Shown here in pieces: positions 50,842 through 64,000 of a stretch of DNA of 64,000 bases. Source of the DNA: Smittia aterrima (taxonomy: Eukaryota > Arthropoda > Insecta > Diptera > Chironomidae); NCBI GenBank assembly GCA_033063855.1, contig CP093830.1, forward strand, positions 14,198,854 to 14,262,853, read 5' to 3'. The notes below the pieces were generated by a model, which had not been told where the DNA came from, made no database searches, and was given only the letters and a program-made list of their open reading frames with translations. Position 1 is the first letter of the stretch. Every line of letters begins with the position of its first letter. Position numbers and translations under genes: made by a program.

Positions 50842-53800
50842 TGTGAAGCTTGCGACACAATGTATGACTCTCGCACCAGAGGAAGAAAGTCAAAGAATCT
50901 TTGAACGATGATTAATGTAATCCTTTTATTTTCAAGGACACTCACAGATGTTTTGCGAGTAGTTTAAGAAAAATTCTGGAATTATAAGAAAAGTGTCAAT
51001 GTTTGCTTTGGCTTTGTGTAAAGTGTTCTTACTTGTTTAATGTCGAGCTCATACGGAGAATATTATAATCATCCATCGTTGCGTGTTTCATGTAAAAATT
51101 TGGTTCAATCGATTTTTCTTCTTACGGAGGGAATTGGACTTTTCTTTTCAAGGAAATGAAAAACTTAACAATGCACTGACATTAAATCTTTAACAACGTA
51201 TGACGACGATTGAACGCGACACAACAACTTGAACTTCTGGTTACATGAGAGAAAAGATGGCAGAAAAATATAATTCACGTCTTATTTAAAGAAAAAGGTC
51301 TTGTAGAAAACAACTTTTGTGAAATTGGTGAATAGTCAGTTGACGGTGGTGAAAGCTCTGAAAAGTTTTCTACAATTCATTTATTTTTCTACGTAAATGT
51401 CACAAACTGATTTGTTTTCTACGGCTATTGAATTGTTTTTCTACAATGTAAATATTCGTCGCTATAAAAATAATCCGATGACCGTCGTCTTCCGTCTCAA
51501 AGTAAATGAAAGACTACTACAAAGAGTTTCCCTTCTTGTTCTCTCCCGCGCTTTTATATTTTCTTTAATCTCTCTCTTATGATTATCGTACCGTAATTTG
51601 ATTAATTAATTTTCGAAACGTTTGATTGACATGGGCTGAGGTAAAAAAAAGAATATTCCTTTGTTATTGCTGCGATGAAGAGAGAAAAGAAGAAAGAATC
51701 TGTATTTGGTATTCTATCCCGAGTTAGAGAACAAACTCACAGGCAATTGAAAATGAAAGCGAAGCCTTCATCTTATTCACCATTCGCTCTGCATCTCTCG
51801 ACAACTAAGCCTTAATTTCTTTACGATAAATCATAGGTCGACTAATAATAAAAATTATTATACACGCATATCGAGATTGTTGGGGGAATTGTTAAAGAAA
51901 ATATGGCGGAAAAGAAAAAGTTTGTCCCCAGAAAAGTTGTGAATTGATTTAAAATTAATTTACTTCAGTGAAGCGAATTCGCCAACCACGAAGAAATGAG
52001 TGATTACAGATCCATTTATTTCGAGTTTCAATATTTGGACATCTCTAAGATCTTCAATCATAATTTAAAACCAATGAAGCTTCTTCGGCTGAGATGATAC
52101 ATCAAAAAGTTTGATTTTGTTTAATAAACATGGAAATCCACTGGGAATTGAAAACTTCTATTTTGTTCATCAAAACATTCCGAACAAGCAGAAATATTTC
52201 TGTTTGAAAAACAAATCAATTTTCATCTGCCATGCATCAAGAACGTTCCGCATCTGAAGAAAACTCTTTAGAAAGAATTCAGATGGAAAAAGGAGGAAGC
52301 AGCGGGAAAAATAGTCGGAGAAGAAATTTTCAAGTGTAGCAGCATAAGACACCGGAGTGACGCATCATTTGTACTTGTCACCATCTTCATAAAAAAGAAA
52401 ACCGAACAGAGAGTGAGAGAGACGAAGAAAGCGCTAGAGTTTACAAGGAAAAAAGTTACACTAGGCAAAAGAAAGAAGTGTCAGTCGGGGCTTTATTTTT
52501 ATTTTTTTTCTTCTCCATTCAAAAGAATATTCATTTGAAATCTGCTTTGAGTAAGATTTAACAAAACCAGTAGCAACTCGAGCATTTGCATAAACACTCA
52601 AGGGAAATGAGATAAAGTCGCTATTGACATGTTTCGGTTTTTACTTGAAAGCGTTTGAATTAAACTTCCCAAGCCGCCATATTTCTTTAGTCTTTCATGT
52701 GAAAATCGAAATGTGTCTTTTGCAAAAGCAGTAACTCTAATTACAACAAGGGAAATTAATAACTAGCAAAACTCGCATGTTAAGGAAGAAAAGGTCCTTC
52801 AAGTGAAAATGGAAAAATGTTTTTCGACATATCCAGAAAATCGTGTAAAAAAATCATTAATCATATTTGCTTTGCGTTCAACTGGCGTTTTTCGAAAAAA
52901 CGAAATTTCCACGGACGAAAATCAAGCCAGAAACAATAACTAAGCGGTATCAGCTTTATCACTCAATTTCCAACATTGCTCTAGATTGTGCACGATTCTA
53001 TTTCTGAAGCCACCGAATTAAGACATTTCATGTGCATAAATTTAATTAGATTTTCCTGCGTCTCGACAGCGGAAAATTATTAAATTAATGATAGAGGTAA
53101 TGAGCGAAGCTTTAACAACATCACATTACTACCTAGTCGCTCGAACTCTTTCTCTTTTTCCCATTATTTCGACATCACTCGATTGTTCCACAGATTTCCA
53201 ATCAATTAATCAAAATTTGTACTTTTTCTCTCTTGTTAGACTTCATTAAAAGCTTAATTAACTTTAATAAGCCTTCGAGTACGTAGTACTCAAGCTAAAA
53301 AGTACAAAAAAGAGTTTAATGAATTTCCAAGTTCGTAATTACGGCTCCAGCTTTAGCTTAACACAAACTACACTAGTTGCCGTGCCCGTACCGCTATTAG
53401 CGATCAAACCGTGTCGACTCGCTTTGTTCCTAACTTACAAACGAATTCTAATTACGATTCTTCAAGATTATTTTTCTCCTCCAGTAAAGGTGTAAAGGAG
53501 TTTGACGTTTTTTTTTTGCCCGTTCGGTGAGTTGAGACTGAGACGCTTTGTAGTCGAAATAAAAAGTATAAATTTTCTATATTCTTCCCTTTTTTTGTGT
53601 CAAAATCAAAAATCATCATTAATCATTCGGTCACGTAAAATCTCTTTCCAATTTTTTTTCTTCTGCTGTCTCAGTGAGAGCAGCTAAAGCAAAATGAAAA
53701 GAATCGAAACTATTTTTGTCCGGGATATCCAAACTCAAGGAATAGTTGGCAAATGCATCGGCATTGAATTTCAGTTTCTTTCTATTTCTCTTGCATCGCC

Positions 53801-56800
53801 AAGCAATCGATAATTGGCTTAAAAGTATAGAGCGCTGTTTGATTTGATTATTAATGGATCCAAGAAGCGCAGGATTGTGGCTGAGGTCTGTAACTGACCT
53901 AAAACAGTCATAACCTGTCTGTTCTGCTAAGAACTCTGCTCATTTTTCTTTCGAAGAACAGAAGAGGTTCTCGGTATGTTGCCAGCTTATTAAACTTCTA
54001 TCAATTTCACGAATGATCTCCACTTACCATTTATTTCCTCGTTGATTTGAAATTAATTTGTAATCGACAGATTTCGACAGATTTCCTCGCGAGTCTCATT
54101 GAATGTAAATCAAATCCACAAACCGACTGCTGTTGAAAAGATTTAAAGACTTGGCTCAAATAAAGTCAGTGTCGTCGTCGGCATTGGTAGACACGTTTGA
54201 TGAAGCAGAGTTTTTATGACAGTCATTATCTCATCATAAATTTGCGCTCGACAGCCCCAAAAAAAGCTTCCTTCTCATGACACTGAAAACATGTGTAAAA
54301 ATTGCACTTTCCGTCCGGATTTATGACTGCACGTTCAATCACCTTTACCAAGATAGTTCAAACTTGTGAAAAGATTAACACGTTGATAAATAGTTTGATG
54401 ACGCTCGGGCTGCACGCTCTTGTTCTAATGGAGTTTTGTTTTTGAATTTTTTTTCTCGCGTCATCCTATTCAACTTAATTTCAAAATGAAAGCCATCAAT
54501 CGAGTTGTTGATTTTAGATTAAAATCCGTTTAACTTCTTGTCGGCATCAAAGACAGTTACACTTGTTCTATCGCTTTAAGTAGTTCTCATTGGTATTTTT
54601 ATTTCAGTGTCCAATGATTTAACATTTTACTCTTTCTCAGTCGTTCTCATTCATTCGCTCTGATTATTGGATGATTTAGCATAAAATTTGATCGACTCCA
54701 ACAGCTTTAACTAACATTTCATTTAACTTGACGAGTGTACGAATCAATGATACTTTCATCAAATAATTTTTAGAATCAGAATTGAATTTGATGGAAGTCA
54801 GTAAGAATACAATTGACGACTCCGAAATAATTTTAAAGTTAAAGCAAAAGCAGTCGCGCACTTTATTCAATTAAAATTTAATTGTGAAGCGAACAATAAA
54901 GAAATTGATTATCATGGTTAGTTAGAGTTGAAAAATGAATGAAGTTATTTGAGTTAACACACGGGCAAAAAAATAGTCGAGTAATGATGTTGATTTACCT
55001 GATGATCTGAGCTTCTTACAAATTTATTTCAAACTGATTTCCATGAATGAAAAGTTGGTTTGAATAAAACAATTAGAGAGATGTGAATATTTCAATTACA
55101 AACGGAAGTCTCATTCGCAATTTGTCACGGACTCGGTTGCTAAGAGAAATTAAGTTCAAGGAAATTTATTTTTCTCTAAAAATGAGAAATATTTTTGAGA
55201 ATAAAGTTGGTTTTGTCATAAGTTCGCATGATATCAATGTGAACGAAAAATATTGTAAAATATTCCAGCGAACTAACAGAGACGACGTATAAAAAATATT
55301 TGGGCGGAGTCAATGCGATGAGAGGAATGTTTCACAATTTGAGGGGCTAGCAAGATAATGAATTAATACTTTCATTAAAAAATTATACTTTTTGAAAAAA
55401 GAACCCACTTTGAACAAAATTAAAATTTGATAAGAAATAATATTTTTTTGAGTGACGATCCCTTCGGCTTAGATAATATTTCTGAGCGAGCACTGTTGGT
55501 AGAATTTATTTGTGTAGAATGAGAGAACCAACACTTGTGCAACAAGACACGTAAGTTGTTTTCATTTTCAAACATGGAAGTAAATATTCTTCCAAAATAT
55601 TTTCCTGAAAGCTCACCTTCTGGTTTATTAGTGAGCACAAAAAGTTTACTGAGAGGAGACTCGAAGACCTGAACCAGGAAAAAAAAACGTTGTCTGATAT
55701 ATATTCCTCTACATGTGATAATGATTTATTATTAATGCTTACTCGTATCCACGATACTAAGAGCAATAAACATTTGGACGAGCATGGAAGTGTGTTAAAA
55801 GTCTTGTGCGGCTTCTCGGTTAAAGGTGCCTCTGTCTGGCTGTGGAAGAGAAAAAATGATGACTCATATGTTGATCATTTGTAATTAAAGTTTATTTTTA
55901 GTCAAACAGTTAAAAATCAATTAGTCTGTCGCCTTAATTATCTCCAGAATGATGCGGAAGAAAACGCATGAATGCGACGACCTTGAGCTCGACGAACTTT
56001 CATTCAAAGCATGCTCGAGTCTGCTGTTCTCGTGCGAATGTAAATACGAAAATACATTAAAAAGTGCTTAATTATCTTTCGTTTTCATTTGGACGAGTCG
56101 CGACTTCCACTTCGAGGTCATGAACATATTAAAGTAAAGTCTTCATTCAACTCTTCTCATTCAACAAAAGCTCAGCGAAAGCTCTACGACAGGAGAGAAA
56201 AAGCTCGATTGTTTATCACAGTACAAAAAGTATCCCGACACACAAAATATCTTTTGTCTCTTTTGCGTTAATCACAAAAACCACCAAACAATCGAAAAAG
56301 GGTGGAGCACTCTTGCCTTTGGCATGGAACGACGTCGAAAAAAACAAGAAGCATTGCACAAAGAACTGGTTTTTTCTCTTCTCTAGCAACTGAAAAATTC
56401 CTTTTTGTTTCATTTTTGTTCTTCTCTCAGCGCGAGACTGCCATTCATTCACATACACTCACACACACTCAGCCAATGATCAGAATGTCCGTGAGTTTGT
56501 GTTAAAAGAAAACAAATAAGCACTGGCTTCGCTCGGTTGTTGTTTGAGAGACTTTGATTTGAGCACAGGCAAGAAATGCTGAATCGGGGAAAAACAGAGA
56601 AAAATAAAATATAAAATTAAATATTTATCGTCGCTTAAATGAGTCGGTCGGACGTGCAGTGCGGAGTTTCGTGTGATAGTGAATAAAGGAAATAAAAAAG
56701 GAAAATCAAATTGTAAATTAAAAGAATTTTGTGGAAGAAATCTAATAAAATGTTTTTGAAAAAATATTTTTTATGAAAATTAAAGAAAAAAACTTGTGAA

Positions 56801-56829
56801 GAAGTGAAGTTTGAGGAAAAGTGTAAAGT
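50842..56829. other. Divergent spacer between the phosphatase gene and Dfd
   Basis: About 6 kb with no recognisable gene. The left part should hold the phosphatase 5' UTR and promoter, the right part the Dfd promoter and an A-rich 5' leader (56590-56829). A GGACGTG match to the downstream promoter element core lies at 56650-56656, but no good initiator is at the required spacing. A short hairpin is at 53270-53295. Dfd upstream and autoregulatory enhancers are expected here from fly data, not demonstrated. Confidence 0.5.
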
Positions 56830-58143
56830 ATGAGCTCGTTTTTGATGAGTTATCCGCACGTTCAAGGAACCATGGGCTCGGGCTATGAACCCAAGTTTCC
56901 GCCAAGTGAAACTGATTTCCATCATCTCCACCATCATCCGGGCTATGGTGCGATGAATGGAATAACTGCTACTACTAATCACATGGATTATAATTATCAT
57001 AATGGATATAATTACAATTACGGAACACCGTCGCCTTCGACACCATTTTATCATCACCATCATCCACCGTACGGATCGCCTCAAATGCATCATCCCGCGA
57101 GCGCTCCGTCACCAAACATAACCCCGCAGGCGAATTCTTATGTGACAAATGTTCTAAGTAATAATAATAGCTCGAGTGTCGGTAACAGAAATAGTTCGGT
57201 GGCTCCAAATGGAGGCTTAGTTAACGGTGGCCATAATCCCAGTGAAAGCGCAGATAGTCTTGGATATTACAATAGCTACTACCCGGCTTCAAATGGGCAT
57301 CTTCCATCAGATATGCCACTATGTCCAACAACAGAACCACCTGCCAACACAGCTTTAGGATTACAAGAATTAGGTAAATTTAAATGATTGTGTCGTGAGT
57401 GAAGGAAATGTAAATTATTTCTACCGCTAAAGTTCTCGTTTGTTGAATAAATTCAATTTATATACGGAGCGGCGGTAATTGCAAGCTCGACGTTTCGTAA
57501 CCATCTTCATATTCATTAAAATATGCGAGGCAAAAGCTGAAAATAGCGTGATTGACGTTAAAACATCAAACATGAAAGATTCGTGTGTAGTCAAATGCTC
57601 AGAGGCAGATGAATAAATGATTTTAAAGAATAAAACGTCAGACACGGGACTTGGAACTTTAAAGTGATGTGGAAATGAATAATTTAGTTTGTAGACGGCC
57701 ATTCGATGTCAATTGAAGATTGAAACAATGTCTTCGTTCAATGAAAAATTAATAAATCAAACGACTCGCGTTATTTTCAGGAATGAAACTAGACAAGCGA
57801 ATAGAAGAAGCAGTTCCTGCTGGTCAACAATTACAAGAATTAGGAATGAGACTGAGATGCTTAGATGATGGCAGTTCAGATCAAGTAAATATTCTCGCCC
57901 GCATATTTCTCGATTGACTCTGAATTAAGTTTAATTGAATCCACTTCTCCATCTTGCAGGATGATCTGCTTGACGATGATGATGACGATAGATTAATAAT
58001 GGATCGATCTCCTGACGAGACGGCCTCTCAAGACAACGATTTGGACGATCTCGACACTGACGACGATCTAGAAGGAACAATGGCGAGCGATGGAGAACGA
58101 ATAATCTACCCTTGGATGAAGAAAGTTCATGTTGCTGGCGTGG
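56830..58143 (+). CDS. Dfd: Deformed Hox protein, 5' part (exons 1-3; homeobox outside window)
   Basis: Exons are 56830-57373, 57781-57884 and 57960-58143 (277 codons plus one base), joined by introns of 407 and 75 nt with phases 1 and 0. The protein starts MSSFLMSYPHVQGTMGSGYE, followed by PKFPP, the typical Dfd N terminus, then a His/Tyr/Asn-rich region. The conserved block ALGLQELGMKLDKRIEEAVP spans the exon 1/2 junction and continues AGQQLQELGMRLRC. Exon 3 opens with an Asp-rich acidic run, then DRSPDE and DGERIIYPWMKKVHVAGVG, with the hexapeptide YPWM at residues 266-269. The exon ends at a GTAAGT donor with phase 1. The homeodomain exon was looked for up to 64000 and not found, so the following intron exceeds 5.8 kb. 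Deformed specifies mandibular and maxillary segments with Exd as partner. It has the same orientation as Scr and ftz. Confidence 0.95.
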
Positions 58144-61100
58144 GTAAGTGAAATATTTGACGCCATTTTGCAATCTTTTCTCTCTCTCTCCCATCGTTAT
58201 TTTTATTCCGAACCTCATCCTCTTCAAACTCTACCTCGGGGTTGCTACACAAAGCAGCAAAAAAATATCGATTTCCTTGAAAATTATGTCTGAACATGCC
58301 CAAAGAAAACTGCTGGTTCATTTTAATAAATTCCGTGCTCGATTGGTCAACAATTTTCGTTGGAATGTTGAAAATCACTGCAGATTTGTTCATCTCTCCG
58401 ACATGTTTAGGTCGAACGCTGAAAGAATCCCAATTCGTTGTCTCGAATTGTGTTCATTCTTGACCTTTAATCTCACAGGAAATATTTTTCTCGATGAGAT
58501 TACGCTTCGAGGAGAAGAAAAGAAAAAGTTAAAGTTACGCAACACCTGATATTTTTCTGGAATTCTCTTCAATTTACAATCATCTTATTACGTTAAAGTA
58601 TCGTAACGATTCATCAAAGAAACAAAACAACAAGATTCTCTCCCTTCAACGAGACTTAAGACGGAGCATCAATATTATTTTTCTTCTTAACAACAAGGGT
58701 GTCTTCTCCATCTCCTTCGTCGTCAGCCGACTTAAAACACGAAACCGATTTTTAACTCAATTTATTATATAACATTTAAATGACGATGCCGACACAAGAA
58801 CTGTGTGGCAATGTCTATCAAGATGAACTGAGTTTGATAAATTCGATGCAATTTGTTATAGAATCTGTGTTTATTATTTTCCTATAACCACATTAAACTC
58901 CAATGCCATTTTTATTCGTTATTTGTTAACTAGAAGACATTCACTCTCAGCATTCCATCCTCCTGAGTGATGAATGTCTGTTGTGATGTGTTTTCAAACG
59001 AGACGGAAAGATAAATAGGAAACCGAAGTAAGAGCCCAATAATGGGCCATCGAAGGTGTATAAAGTGAAGCTCAATGGGAGATTAATGGGCAGCAATTGA
59101 TCACAAGCAGAAAAGGTTCTTGAACAACTTGAAGTGTCGGTTAATTAAATAAGATTATGCAGCCCTTCGGTGTCCTTAGTGAGACTAATTTGTGAGACCA
59201 AAGGGATCGATTTTTCAACTTTTGGCACCTCATCAAACTCCAATCAATAAATGAAACCAAAACATTCTTTGTCATAAACAAAACGTAAAGAAAAAAAATA
59301 TTTTCTCATGAAAACGAAGCTCATTAATCTGAGATTTTATTTCTCTCGACGCGCGAGGGGGTGCAGCGAAATTCTCTGCCGCATGATGAATGGCGACTCA
59401 TTAATAATTTTCACAAAAATTTGTTTCGTGTTGTTTAATAAGTCGTTAATAACGCTCACGGAACAAATGGCCAGACTTAATCTCATCTCTCCCGCTCCCG
59501 GCTACTTTAAACGGATTGTTGTCTTCATTATTTGCCTACTGAACCAATTATTAATATTCACACATTTGTCTAAAGCTCGCGAATCCGCTTCTTCCTTCAA
59601 AAGAGAATAAATTACCATCATAATAGAATTAAAGACCAATTAATTGCACACTTAACACTTGTTGGTCATAATGACATAATAAATTGCTTCGAAGTCGGCT
59701 GTTCAACTCAACTTTTTTTTCGACAAACGATTTTTAAATGGACGCGCCATTTCAATAAACAGATTTGACCACCCAGTTCACATGTTTCCACTATTAATCA
59801 CTCGAGAGAGCCTCGTCGAACACTTTTCATCGTTTCTTGAATATTTTTCATCTATAAACCTGTTGGTGAGAAATAGTTTTGCGACAAGGAAGCAAATTTT
59901 TATTAATTGACACTCAGCCAATCAGATGGGATCGTCTTTTTGCTGAAATCCGATCCAACAAATCAAAGTTCCTTGTAATTCTTTAATGCCTTGGAATAAA
60001 TCGTGTGACACACTAAACGCTCCCAAAAAATTAAATAAAAAGATTTGAACCACATTTCAAAACAGATCGTCACGGGCTTAGTTGAAGGTGTTTAAATCAT
60101 ATTTTTATTTCTCGTTTTTTTTTCTCATGAGTTGTTGCTTCTCATCTGACGAGAGATATCGTCACCAAGATAAATGCTTCGGTAGTTTCTTAAATTCCTG
60201 TTTATTTCGTTTCTTTTTTTTTGAAACTGAGACGACAAGCTAAGGAGAGGAGAGAGAAACCAAAATATCATTGCACGTCGAATCAATCTTCTTGGTGTTT
60301 TGTCTCTTCGAGCTGCCGATGTTGACTCTTTCGAAATTAAGAGGAATAACAACTAATTTATTAAACAACTCTCCTTTCCCCTCAAGCTATGACAGCTACT
60401 GTTTGCCTAGTCGCGTTGTCGCTTCTGCGAGATGGATTTCAACTTCAAAAGCCTGTCACTTGATCATTGATTATCGCTTATCTAGTTTCTCGTTACAAAA
60501 AACAAAGAACGACTGGAATGTTTAATTTTTGTTTCTTCAATTCCCGCTTGGACAATGTCAAAACAGAATGAGAGAATATATTGTTACATGTTATCACTCA
60601 GATACACACCCACGTTGATTTTTTTCCGTTCAACTCGATGAGACCTTTTTGGTGTTTAAGAGCTTATTTCGATAGCACTCGAAGTCATTCATCAAAGCTT
60701 CGATGCGACGCTAGTCCGAACAAAAGTCTCCAACTTCTCGTCTTTAACTTGAAAGGCCAAACACGGTGACAAGAAGTCTTTGTTTTTATTTTGAAACACG
60801 GTTTGCTCATTTATTTCAAGATATGAACACACTTTTTCGTTCAAAAAAGAATCGAATTGATGTTTTATCTCGTGAAGCTGACTACTAAAATATTATTTCT
60901 CTTATGAATATGAATATATGCCGATGGATGGAAGCAACACAAAAAAAAACCGAGCAGAACGTGAAATGGAATGATTTATCTTTCGACATTTACCTTTACA
61001 ATTCCTTGAAATGTTGAGGCGCTGTCGATTCATTTTCACTCGTAATTGAAGCGACCACACTGAGATTGAAATTGTTTCGAGACGAGTCGCGCGGGGGGAT

Positions 61101-64000
61101 TTGTTGTTACTCATAATCCTTCTCTCTCTCACTAGTATGGATTGTCTCAGTCCACTGATTAAATGTCCATTGATTGATACTTTTTACTTCGTTCATGTTC
61201 ACTTCAACTTGTTTTCTTGTTTCTTCTACCGCGCACATCTCGCAGTTTGGCTTCTCGATACGCAAGTAACATGACCATCGTCATGATGAATATCTTGCTA
61301 ATTAAAAATTAAAAAACTATTTAAATTCTTCTGCAAGAAGTTGCGGAGGCAACGAACGAAAGATCTCGATAATCATGTCATCGATATAATTAGAAACAAA
61401 TTTAAAATCTCAAAGTCGATTTATTTAAAAGTTGATTGGGGAGTTCAAAATCGAAGGTCTTTTCTTTACTTTCAAAGTTAGTTTTGCCAGTCGTTCTTAT
61501 CGACGACTAAGGAAAAACCAAATTTCATCGATAAACATCTTTAAAGCAGAAAATCTGTCGGCGCCTTACTCATCAAAAAATAAATCATTCGATGTTTCGG
61601 TTTTGTGTTTAAATATTGATCTTGCTCCAAACATTGTTCTCTGACTTCCCTTCGCCCCTTAAACTTGCGATGAAAACCTTTGAAATAAAGTTTCTTACTA
61701 CAGCTCAGAATAGACTTTGAGAGAAAATGCTAGCTCGGGGTGATTTCTTGCAAGTCATTGCGATTGTAATGTTGCTTTCAACTGGCTCCGGCAACGGTTG
61801 AGTCACATGTGCTTATTTCTTTATTGCCTCTCCTACGAATCGTAGGTTTTTGCACTCGAGGCTCGCTTTGCTGAGATGAGAATTTGTTTTATTTCTCCTC
61901 TGCCTTTGATCTTTCTGTGTCAAGGTGGTTGCTGTCGAATGCATTTCTGCAGCACTCAATGTGCAACTAATTACAATTACGAGTTGCACTTGCATAATGA
62001 GAAAAAAGGCAACCCACAGCGTGATGACTATGTCATAATCCATCAAAAGGCTATCCGAACAAAAAACGAATGGTAATGAGTTGAGGATTGAAAAGGTTAC
62101 GTAAGATCGCTGATGCAATCAATCAGTTTTTCCGATAATGTGTTGAAAAGAAATGACGATTCGTGCTTGAGCGATTAACGGAATTGAGCTTTGGGCGACG
62201 GCAATTGTCATTTAACATGAACATCATCAAATAAATAAATATTAATGGTTGTGTCGTCTTCGTCAATCGACACCGCGCTAGGTGAATTATAATCCAATTA
62301 CATTGTAATTAATCGTTGCTTCACATCTTTCTCAGTAATCGTTCACTAAATGAATAAGATTTAATTCGTTAAAACAATTTTCTTTGAAGACGTGACACTC
62401 AGGAATTTTTGCAAGCAAAAAAGAAAAGTTAATCGATGAAGGAAAATCCTAGAAAATCTAGTTGGGGAAAGTTGATGAAATGAAGCATCATCGTCAACTC
62501 AACTATAATAGATTGAATGAAAGTTTTTCCTCTCGCCTCATTCATGATTCATGATGAAGTACCAAACGATATTGATCAAGGAGATTTTCTTAAAGACTTC
62601 TTAATTAAATACTTTTAGCACGTTCTTCTTGAAGAAGTTTAATCTGAAATTGAATTATCTGAAGAGACTTTATCGAACAAAAAGAAAATGGAATAGAGAC
62701 GTTTAACAATAAAATCATTTCATTTCATAGTAAGAGGCCCCCAATCTATGATTTGTGAAGGAAACTTTGGCAATTTTATTTGATTTCTTCGACACAATAG
62801 TCGAGCAACACAAAAAATTCTCCGGATGAAGGAAAATTCAATTTTTGATTAATGGAAAAAAATACTTTATATCTTTTGAGTTTGATTGGCATGTATGAAA
62901 TGAAAGAAATGTTTCGAGACAAACAACAAGAGAGGAAAGTTTCTTTCAGCATTTATTTCAAAATGGTTGATCCCTTTTCACAGAATCAACGAAGGCGAAA
63001 CAGATTTCTCTGTTTCTGACATCAAACTTTTGAGGGAAGTTTTAAGAACGAATTTAACAAAGTCATCTGCGAATTCTGTTCATCCTGTTTAAAACGTCTC
63101 TGTGATTGTTGAAGTAAAACAGTTTAATTTTCAATTTCAAAGATAAGAAATCTTTTCGTTTCTTCTTTCACGTCAAGTTGAGAGTTGAGAGAAACACATC
63201 TCATCAAGAAGCCTAAACAATATAATAACTTGCTTATCGCATTATTCTCATCAGTGCCTTAAGCAATCGACCTTAAATTGCTTTCAACTATAGAATGAAA
63301 TTAAAGTTCTCGGAGTTTGCATTGCGTGTACATGCCAATCGACTATTTCTGATGTGGTAGCCATTTCATGAAGAGCAAATAAGCAGCAGCAAAATGTTTC
63401 GCTTAGTCATCGTGAAACGAAAATAGAAAGAAAATTTCATTCTAATTTGGATTCTCTTGTACACACGCTTCGCCCTTACCATCCTTCTACAATCAGCTGG
63501 CAGCTAACAACAAAAAATAATTTCTTTTTTACTTTAATAAAGTTCATTTCGAGAGTTTGACAATGCTCATCAAATCGATATTTTCCAGCGAGAACATCAA
63601 CCCTTGAGTATTTCGTTATGAGTGTTCAACCCTTACAGTTGCGATTTCTGATTAAAATGAAAAATTACTCTTTTCGACGGGAAAAGTTTTTTATGGAAAA
63701 ATCAGTTCAGGATTAAAATATTTTCATGTCATAAAATCTAAGAAACTTCGTTTTAATGAAAATAAAGATTTTTCATCTATTTACTCAACTTCAACTTATC
63801 TCAGACCAAGCGGCAGGCTTGGCAGATGCTCCACGGACGACTCGAGAGTCGCTCCGATAATTTTTTACCATTTTTCAATGTCGAAGAAGTTTTGTTCGAA
63901 TTTCTCAACTTTTCCTTCCTTTTCTCGATTGTGAATTTCAAGTGACAGGATAATAATATTAATGACTACCCGTCGAAAAGTTTTATACAACTTCTCGCCA
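58144..64000 (+). other. Dfd intron 3 (incomplete at right edge)
   Basis: Begins with donor GTAAGT after the YPWM exon. No acceptor followed by a Dfd-like homeobox, and no other gene, is visible before the window ends. The open frame 58148-58549 lies entirely within the intron and lacks family features. In flies the corresponding large intron contains Dfd enhancers; none can be delimited here. Confidence 0.75.

Noticed and set aside
56650..56656. GGACGTG match to the downstream promoter element near the Dfd leader
   Set aside because: The base at the required +1 position lies in an AT run (AATATTTAT) with no initiator match, so I do not call a promoter.
56830..57208. Minus-strand open frames opposite Dfd exon 1 (and similarly opposite ftz and Scr exon 1)
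   Set aside because: Shadows of His/Asn-rich coding exons on the other strand.
58148..58549. 133-codon plus-strand frame after the Dfd YPWM exon
   Set aside because: It starts inside a strong GTAAGT donor, lacks domains, and lies in the intron expected before the Dfd homeobox.
59300..64000. Search for the Dfd homeobox exon
   Set aside because: No KRQRTAYTRHQ-type or WFQNRRMKWKKDN coding sequence found on the plus strand up to the edge; it must lie outside the window.

Overview
The window is a piece of an insect Antennapedia-type Hox complex. The organism is most likely a lower dipteran (nematoceran). The Scr homeodomain and its C-terminal tail, the N terminus of Dfd, the ftz homeodomain and miR-10 all read as dipteran-like. 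The DNA is AT-rich and most introns are very short (55-78 nt). A compact-genome midge (Chironomidae or a relative) would fit, but the sequence alone does not prove the family.

Layout from left to right. Positions 1-13515 are non-coding DNA upstream of ftz (the Antp side in a canonical complex). fushi tarazu occupies 13516-15052 (three exons, 463 aa). 15053-23650 is the ftz-Scr spacer. Sex combs reduced occupies 23651-35872 (three exons, 345 aa, with an 11.1-kb first intron). 35873-47212 holds the Scr 3' region, then a roughly 0.65-0.8 kb repeat or mobile-element-like insertion near 40.05-40.8 kb. The mir-10 hairpin is at 47213-47304. A non-Hox gene on the minus strand, 49155-50841, encodes a DUSP15/22-type dual-specificity phosphatase (five coding exons, 366 aa). 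Deformed starts at 56830; its first three coding exons reach the YPWM hexapeptide at 58143. From there to the right edge I find no homeobox, so it must lie beyond 64000.

ftz, Scr, mir-10 and Dfd all lie on the plus strand in posterior-to-anterior order. This is the arrangement expected of an ancestral, uninverted complex; in Drosophila melanogaster ftz and Dfd are flipped. Scr and Dfd specify labial/prothoracic and maxillary/mandibular identity. ftz here looks like a pair-rule factor because it has an LXXLL motif and no YPWM. mir-10 keeps its conserved place between the Dfd and Scr orthologues.

The most notable observations are: (1) ftz and Scr both carry a small intron inside the homeobox at exactly the same position and phase (within the codon for Trp48); (2) a phosphatase gene sits between mir-10 and Dfd; (3) a short element with inverted termini and an internal duplication, unlike its surroundings, lies between Scr and mir-10. 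All exon boundaries were worked out by hand from splice signals, frame and family similarity, with no transcript evidence.
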